Under the pieces are notes generated by a model. The model did no database searches. It saw only the letters and a program-made list of their open reading frames with translations, and was not told the origin of the DNA. From Mucilaginibacter sp. OK098 (GTDB taxonomy: Bacteria; Bacteroidota; Bacteroidia; Sphingobacteriales; Sphingobacteriaceae), in assembly GCF_900142915.1 (NCBI RefSeq), contig NZ_FRCM01000005.1:186001-250000 (forward strand): a stretch of 64,000 nucleotides of DNA. Direction: 5' to 3'. Shown piece by piece: positions 59,765-64,000 of this stretch; within the stretch, counting starts at the first letter, position 1, and each line of letters begins with the position of its first letter. The translations under genes were made by a program, and so were the position numbers.

Positions 59765-59800
59765 TAGTCAATAGTCATTGGTAATTTGTCATTAGTGTTT
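59764..59800. repeat. TAGTCAATAGTCATT repeat at the permease start
   Basis: On the minus strand CACTAATGACAAATTACC and AATGACTATTGACTA run into the ATG of the permease with no spacer. Related to 27481-27510. Confidence 0.65.
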
Positions 59801-59835
59801 TACTGCAAACTGCCTACCGGCAACTGCAAACTTTT

Positions 59836-59866
59836 GCTCCCCCTTTAGGGGGCCGGGGGCTAACCC
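59836..59866. repeat. GC-rich repeat at the ABC ATPase stop codon
   Basis: GCTCCCCCTTTAGGGGGCCG continues to 59866. It is the inverse of the repeat at 33905-33934 and provides the TAG stop codon of the ATPase gene on the minus strand. Confidence 0.8.
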
Positions 59867-60624
59867 TCGCGCCATTCCTTCCCGGTCATGTTTATAAAAA
59901 CATCTTCCAGGTTGGCCAGCTTAACTTGTTTTTTACGCTCAAAGCCTGATGCTACAAGCTCATCAATAAAATGGTTGGGTGTATCAATGCCGATGATATG
60001 GCCGCCATCAACAAAGGCAACACGGTCGCACAGCTCCTCGGCTTCATCCATATAATGGGTGGTAATTACTACTGTTGTTCCGGCATCACGGATCTCACGG
60101 ATCAGATCCCACAAATTACGGCGGGCCTGCGGATCGAGGCCGGTAGTGGGTTCATCTAAAAAGATAATTCTTGGGTTATTTATTAGTGTGGTAGCTATTG
60201 AGAAGCGCTGCTTTTGTCCGCCGGAAAGGTCCTTATATTTAGCTTTTGCCTTATCGGTTAAAGCCACCTTTTCAAGCATTTCCATGGGAGATTTATTTAT
60301 TCCGTACAACCCACAAAAAAGCTTGATCAGCTCAGACAGGTTTAAATTCGGATAATAACCGGCAGACTGCAGCTGAACACCAATTACCTGTTTAATATCA
60401 TTAGCATCAGTCTCAATATTAAAACCATCAACAGTGATCTCGCCGCTGGTTTTATCTCTAAGGGTTTCAATTATCTCGAGCGTAGTGGTTTTACCGGCGC
60501 CGTTTGGGCCAAGTAAACCAAAGATCTCGCCCTCGTAAACTTCAAAGCTTATACCTTTTACAGCGTTAAAATCGCCGTAGTTTTTTACCAGGTTTTTTAC
60601 TGTAATAATGGGTTTTTCTGCCAT
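59860..60624 (-). CDS. ABC transporter ATP-binding protein
   Basis: Start at 60624 (MAEKPIITVKNLVKNYGDFN) gives 254 residues. The nucleotide-binding domain has Walker A GPNGAGKTT, a Q-loop in VQLQSAGYYPN, signature LSGGQKQRFSIA, Walker B RIIFLDEPTTGLDPQ, and His switch TTHYMDEAEEL. It is the DRA/CcmA type that pairs with ABC-2 permeases; the permease gene follows after 95 bp of repeats. The ATPase is cytosolic, bound to the membrane permease. Confidence 0.95.
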   Translation of the reverse strand: MAEKPIITVKNLVKNYGDFNAVKGISFEVYEGEIFGLLGPNGAGKTTTLEIIETLRDKTSGEITVDGFNIETDANDIKQVIGVQLQSAGYYPNLNLSELIKLFCGLYGINKSPMEMLEKVALTDKAKAKYKDLSGGQKQRFSIATTLINNPRIIFLDEPTTGLDPQARRNLWDLIREIRDAGTTVVITTHYMDEAEELCDRVAFVDGGHIIGIDTPNHFIDELVASGFERKKQVKLANLEDVFINMTGKEWREG

Positions 60625-60675
60625 GCTGTAAAAATGCAACGGATTAATGAATTATCAATGAGTTTTTGAGTAAAA

Positions 60676-60717
60676 TATAACCCCCTCCCGGTTTAGAGAG
60701 GGGGTTGGGTGAGGTTA
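60676..60717. repeat. CCCTCCC / GAGGGGG repeat related to the mobile element
   Basis: A hairpin AACCCCCTC / GAGGGGGTT followed by GGGTGAGGTTA. The words match the left half of the 90-bp element in the VWA gene (inverse orientation). The surrounding 419-bp gap holds the small reading frame at 60734-60832. Confidence 0.6.
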
Positions 60718-60733
60718 TCTGCCCGCGCCCTTA

Positions 60734-60832
60734 TTAACTAATTAAATGACCAATAGAATGCATTACAGATACTAAATGTTCGGCAGCTTTTACTGCCAGG
60801 TGGATAAGTTGAATTGCGACTAACGTTTTCAT
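60734..60832 (-). CDS. Possible small protein of 32 residues
   Basis: MKTLVAIQLIHLAVKAAEHL followed by VSVMHSIGHLIS, then TAA. The peptide forms a clean amphipathic or membrane-active helix with His, Lys and Glu on one side. A run of AATCCTTGTT precedes the ATG, with no strong Shine-Dalgarno. It stands between the exporter ATPase and a divergent lipoprotein gene. Evidence is only the helical pattern and coding-like composition. Confidence 0.4.
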   Translation of the reverse strand: MKTLVAIQLIHLAVKAAEHLVSVMHSIGHLIS

Positions 60833-61043
60833 AACAAGGATTGATTTATGGCTCAAATTTGCTAACAGAACAGCTTTTTGCATAGTAATATTAGGCGAAG
60901 TGCGGCAAAATGTCGGTGAATTGTTGCCGCCGGTCGATGAATATGGGGCAAAATTTGGGTGGGATTTAAAACTATCGGTAGAATATCTATATCTTTAGTA
61001 CACGATATTTTTCAACCTGTAATTACCTTAAAATAAGCTCTTC

Positions 61044-61592
61044 ATGAAAACTCTTTTAATTCTTTTTGCTTGCGCGATAGTTTTATCATCCTGCCACGTT
61101 TCTGTTAAGAAAACCATCGGGGATGATTCAACGGCCAACAAAACGTACACGGTTCCCGATGACAGCGCCATTACCAAAGCGGTACATGATGCTTATGCAG
61201 CCATTAGTTTTAAAGAAGGAGAGAAGCCAAGATATAATGAAATTCAAAACTATTTTATTCCTGAAGCGCAATTGATCAATTTTCGTACAGATACTCCGCA
61301 AATAGTAGATATTAAACATTTTATTGATCCTTTATATAAAACCTTTGTTGAACAGAACCATATCCATTTGTTTTATGAGGAGGAGGTTTTTGGCAGGACC
61401 GAACAATTTGGCAGGGTTGCACACCGGATAAGTACCTATGTAACCTATTTAAACACGAGGGATAAAGCTGAAGAACGAGGCGTGAACAGCTTTCAACTGA
61501 TAAAAACCAAAGAAGGCTGGAAGGTTTCGAGTATTATTTGGGATGTGGAAAAGCCAACTTTAAAGGTGCCGGAATACTATTTGAAGAAATGA
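61044..61592 (+). CDS. NTF2-like lipoprotein
   Basis: The 182-residue protein begins MKTLLILFACAIVLSSCHVS with lipidated Cys17. The mature domain resembles the NTF2/SnoaL-like fold: an AVHDAYAAISFKEGEKPRYN start, YFIPEAQLI, a helix FIDPLYKTFVEQNHIHLFY and strands GRVAHRISTYVTYL and RGVNSFQLIKTKEGWKVSSI. Such domains bind small ligands or catalyse simple reactions; here secreted and membrane-anchored. Role unknown. Confidence 0.82.
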   Translation: MKTLLILFACAIVLSSCHVSVKKTIGDDSTANKTYTVPDDSAITKAVHDAYAAISFKEGEKPRYNEIQNYFIPEAQLINFRTDTPQIVDIKHFIDPLYKTFVEQNHIHLFYEEEVFGRTEQFGRVAHRISTYVTYLNTRDKAEERGVNSFQLIKTKEGWKVSSIIWDVEKPTLKVPEYYLKK

Positions 61593-61597
61593 TGTAG

Positions 61598-61697
61598 AGA
61601 CGCGATGCTTCGCGTCTTAAACTTTGCATTTCAAAAAGTGTATTCCCGAATAAACAGTTTAATAATTAGCAGGCGGGAGACGCGATGCATCGCGTCT
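61598..61697. repeat. Convergent pair of GACGCG palindromes (copies F and G)
   Basis: Copy F (61598-61617) and copy G (61678-61697) are in opposite orientation, 60 bp apart, just after the lipoprotein stop. Confidence 0.82.
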
Positions 61698-61709
61698 CTA
61701 CATTATTTT

Positions 61710-62033
61710 CTATTCACCCTCCATCAAACTATAAACCTCCTGCATATAAATGGCTTCTTCCATTGCCGCATGGAAGTTTTCCCATTGTTCGGTGGTAAAG
61801 GTTAGCTGCAAGTCATTTACCGGTGTTCGCATTACTATGCGTTCCTGCCCGTCAGGAAAAGGGAATGAATGTGAGGTAAATTCAAGCTCTTCGGCAAAGT
61901 TTTTGAATTCTATAAATTGGCCGGTCGAAAAACTCATGATGAAATTATTATGCCATATAAAAATACAACGGCATTCTGCACATCGGCTGATCACTGATTC
62001 TCCAACCTGGCTTAATACTTTGGTGTCGCACAT
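61710..62033 (-). CDS. Small conserved protein (DUF6686-like)
   Basis: The 107-residue protein begins MCDTKVLSQVGESVISRCAE with a CAECRC cluster (about residues 18-23), probably a zinc site, then IFIWHNNF, a FKNFAEELEF stretch and an acidic end. It resembles a Bacteroidota family I recall as DUF6686; the match is from memory. No signal peptide. Function unknown. Confidence 0.7.
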   Translation of the reverse strand: MCDTKVLSQVGESVISRCAECRCIFIWHNNFIMSFSTGQFIEFKNFAEELEFTSHSFPFPDGQERIVMRTPVNDLQLTFTTEQWENFHAAMEEAIYMQEVYSLMEGE

Positions 62034-62056
62034 AACTGTATAATTAAATCCGGTAA

Positions 62057-62089
62057 AAACTTACGAAGTTTCTAAAACTTCGTAAGTTT
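62057..62089. repeat. 33-nt palindrome (AAACTTACGAAGTTT type)
   Basis: AAACTTACGAAGTTT, three centre bases CTA, and the inverse AAACTTCGTAAGTTT. Confidence 0.85.
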
Positions 62090-62163
62090 AATCGTGTTTG
62101 TGCCTGCCCTGTACAATGTCTTTTTTCATAGGAACATTTTAAACAGGGCAGGACTTTGGATCT

Positions 62164-63084
62164 TTAACCTTTTATCAGGTAGTCTGCTATTATCTTTCGG
62201 GTTTCTTTTTTGTTTCTTGCCGAATCCCATTTTTCTCTTGCCGACTGATCTGCCAGGTCAAACAATTTTTCATAAAGCTGTTTGCCATTTATCTTACCCT
62301 GCAGTTTGATCACTGCCTGCTGACTGTAAATTTCATCCCATACCTGGCGTACGGCAGTCCAGTACGGCTGTTGTTTTTTCCACCAATTTTGTGCGAAAGT
62401 AAATTTGGTGGTATCTGCGCGGGTAAATTCTTCGTAGCCTTTTTCCTGTACCAAAACCCGGTCGGTATTATCTGTTCTTATAACTTTTTTATTATCCTGC
62501 TCAAACATCCAGCCGGTAGAGGTAAGGTAGATGCGGTTTCCGCGTTGTAATACGTTATAATCACCGCGTTTGGTAAACTCCCTGCGCGGCAGCGGCGAAT
62601 CGCAGTCGCTTTGCCATTGGTGCTTCCCGTCAACGTGCACCCAGGTGCCAATGCTTTCATAGCGGGGGCCATCATCAACCTGGAAAACTTTTTGCACCCA
62701 GCGGCCTTTTACATCTGCATCGCTTAGTTTGGTGTTTGTCCAGGTGTTGTCTTTATTAAATTTTAATAGCTGCGGTTCTTCATAAACCCAATCCTCGCGC
62801 CAGTGCTTAATAACTGAGCTATCACCGGTTAATAATATATGCTGGATCACTATCTTATTTTTTGAATCCTGTTCAACAACTGCCATTTCATAGCCGCTTG
62901 CATGGTAATGCGGATAAAATTTGTAACCGGTATCCGGCGTAAATGTTTCAGCATAATCAAATGTTACCTTATAAAAACCACCCAGGGAAAGGATAGCTTT
63001 CCGGTCTTCATCAAACTTGCTTTGGGCTTTTAACGTTTGCTGAAAACTTATCAGCAGGATTATTAGATAAATAGCTTTTTTCAT
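62164..63084 (-). CDS. Exported DUF6607-type protein
   Basis: The 306-residue protein has a signal peptide (MKKAIYLIILLISFQQTLKA, QS). Motifs are KFYPHYHASGYEMAVVEQD, HWREDWVYEEPQLLKF, GRWVQKVFQVDDGPRYES and GWMFEQDNKKVIRTD, which I associate with the DUF6607 family of Bacteroidota. It is probably periplasmic with a lipocalin-like beta structure. No function is known to me. It sits alone between palindromes. Confidence 0.8.
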   Translation of the reverse strand: MKKAIYLIILLISFQQTLKAQSKFDEDRKAILSLGGFYKVTFDYAETFTPDTGYKFYPHYHASGYEMAVVEQDSKNKIVIQHILLTGDSSVIKHWREDWVYEEPQLLKFNKDNTWTNTKLSDADVKGRWVQKVFQVDDGPRYESIGTWVHVDGKHQWQSDCDSPLPRREFTKRGDYNVLQRGNRIYLTSTGWMFEQDNKKVIRTDNTDRVLVQEKGYEEFTRADTTKFTFAQNWWKKQQPYWTAVRQVWDEIYSQQAVIKLQGKINGKQLYEKLFDLADQSAREKWDSARNKKETRKIIADYLIKG

Positions 63085-63207
63085 CAGACCTGTTTTTTGA
63101 GTTGCTGCAAATAGTTGAACAGGAGCAAAGTAAAACCTTATTTAGAATAAATCCAAATAAAAATAAAAAAGATTTATTATGAGGTAGTTGAAAATATCCG
63201 GAAACAG

Positions 63208-63240
63208 AAAAGCCTTACAAATTGCTTTTGTAAGGCTTTT
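63208..63240 (-). terminator. Terminator of carA
   Basis: Perfect stem AAAAGCCTTACAAA / TTTGTAAGGCTTTT with a short loop, beyond the carA stop on the minus strand. Confidence 0.75.
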
Positions 63241-63251
63241 AGAACTGGATC

Positions 63252-63284
63252 AAACTTACGAAGTTTTCAAAACTTCGTAAGTTT
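63252..63284. repeat. 33-nt palindrome (AAACTTACGAAGTTT type)
   Basis: Perfect over 16-nt arms around one centre base; the arms match the palindrome at 62057-62089. It lies 10 bases from the carA stop. Confidence 0.88.
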
Positions 63285-63294
63285 TCGAAAATGC

Positions 63295-64000
63295 TTATTT
63301 CATCAACTCAATAAAATCATCAAACAAATACCTGCTGTCATGCGGGCCGGGAGACGATTCGGGGTGATATTGCACCGAGAAGGCTTTTTTACCTTTTACT
63401 CGGATGCCTTCTATTGATTGATCGTTAAGGTTTACGTGAGTGATCTCCACCTTGTCTGATGCTCTTACAGCCTCAGGCACTACACCAAAGCCATGATTTT
63501 GTGAGGTAACCTCGCAGTGGTTAATGATTATATTTTTTACCGGGTGATTTAAACCGCGGTGACCGTTAAACATTTTTATAGTTGGGATGCCGTTTGCCAA
63601 AGCCAGCAACTGGTGACCAAGGCAAATGCCGAACATTGGTTTGTTTGAGTTTAAAATACCTTTCACCGTTTCAACAGCGTATGGCATTGCCGACGGATCG
63701 CCAGGGCCGTTGGATACAAAATAACCAGTAGGGTTAAAGTCTTTTTCCATCTCTTCAAACGTGGTTTTTGCCGGGAATACTTTGGCATAAACATCCCTGT
63801 CGTCAAAATTGCGCAGGATGTTTTTCTTTACACCAAGGTCGAGCACGGCAACGCGGTAAGCGGCATTTTCATCGCCAAAAGTATAAGTTTCAGTAGTGCA
63901 AACTTTCGATGATAATTCAAGCCCATCCATTGACGGCACTTCGGCAAGCTTTAATTTCAGCTCTTCAATGTCAAGCACCTCTGATGAGATAATGGCATTC
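63295..64000 (-). CDS. carA: Carbamoyl-phosphate synthase, small subunit (N-terminus outside window)
   Basis: The frame stays open to the window end, so the N-terminal part is missing. The remaining ~235 residues are the glutamine amidotransferase part that supplies ammonia from glutamine to CarB. The nucleophile is Cys in FGICLGHQLLAL, the His/Glu pair is in VQYHPESSPGPHDS, and YFVSNGPGDP precedes them. It acts in arginine and pyrimidine synthesis. A terminator follows. Confidence 0.95.
   Translation of the reverse strand, partial: NAIISSEVLDIEELKLKLAEVPSMDGLELSSKVCTTETYTFGDENAAYRVAVLDLGVKKNILRNFDDRDVYAKVFPAKTTFEEMEKDFNPTGYFVSNGPGDPSAMPYAVETVKGILNSNKPMFGICLGHQLLALANGIPTIKMFNGHRGLNHPVKNIIINHCEVTSQNHGFGVVPEAVRASDKVEITHVNLNDQSIEGIRVKGKKAFSVQYHPESSPGPHDSRYLFDDFIELMK

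Overview
The window looks like a chromosomal segment from a Bacteroidota member of the Sphingobacteriaceae, most like Mucilaginibacter or Pedobacter. The evidence is Bacteroidota-type promoters (TTTG and TAnnTTTG boxes, clearest upstream of sucD), a PF14905-type outer-membrane TonB-dependent receptor, a PF14121-like putative porin, DUF5606 and DUF6607-type proteins, MacB/FtsX permeases of about 800 residues in tandem, lipoproteins with a Cys-Lys-Lys start, and moderate GC content. No rRNA, tRNA, CRISPR array or prophage was seen. Genus assignment is inference.

Layout: 1-5541 holds three tandem MacB/FtsX-like permease genes (the first cut by the window edge). 5675-8351 has two proteins of unknown function and an S51 peptidase. 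8484-12536 is an lpxK-punA-porin operon with overlapping genes. 12675-20500 mixes housekeeping genes (cyclophilin, DUF5606, CDF efflux, LpxO-like hydroxylase, rlmH, a membrane-anchored MutS relative) with a free-standing EF-Tu domain-III protein. 20955-27952 carries a TonB-dependent receptor, leuS and a small phosphatase-like protein. 28243-32304 is an array of four paralogous lipoproteins, each followed by its own terminator. 32699-41936 has a dicarboxylate symporter, sucD, msrB, nrdB-nrdA and small proteins. 42063-45160 has a thioesterase and metE behind a cobalamin riboswitch. 46576-50198 has fabG, a VWA-type membrane protein and a TRIC channel. 50350-58332 has ftsB, a DEAD helicase, lspA, an S9 peptidase, a PEBP protein, an AraC regulator and eno. 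58673-60624 is an ABC-2 exporter, and the end holds small proteins and the 3' part of carA.

The outstanding signal is the repeat content. Nearly every intergenic gap is filled by its own low-complexity or palindromic repeat, often running right up to start or stop codons. Several such elements have entered genes in frame. (i) leuS contains an insert of about 537 bp (179 codons) with 35-bp terminal inverted repeats that encodes a complete DUF559/Vsr-like nuclease domain with no methionine of its own, so it should be made only as part of LeuRS. (ii) The VWA gene at 47428 carries a nuclease-less 90-bp (30-codon) relative of the same element. (iii) lpxK carries about 40 extra codons of an intergenic-type repeat. 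(iv) The apparent signal peptide of the gene at 12675-13973 is encoded by another intergenic repeat family. Together these suggest a reading-frame-compatible mobile element with a minimal non-autonomous form. I regard this as the best candidate for an under-described system.
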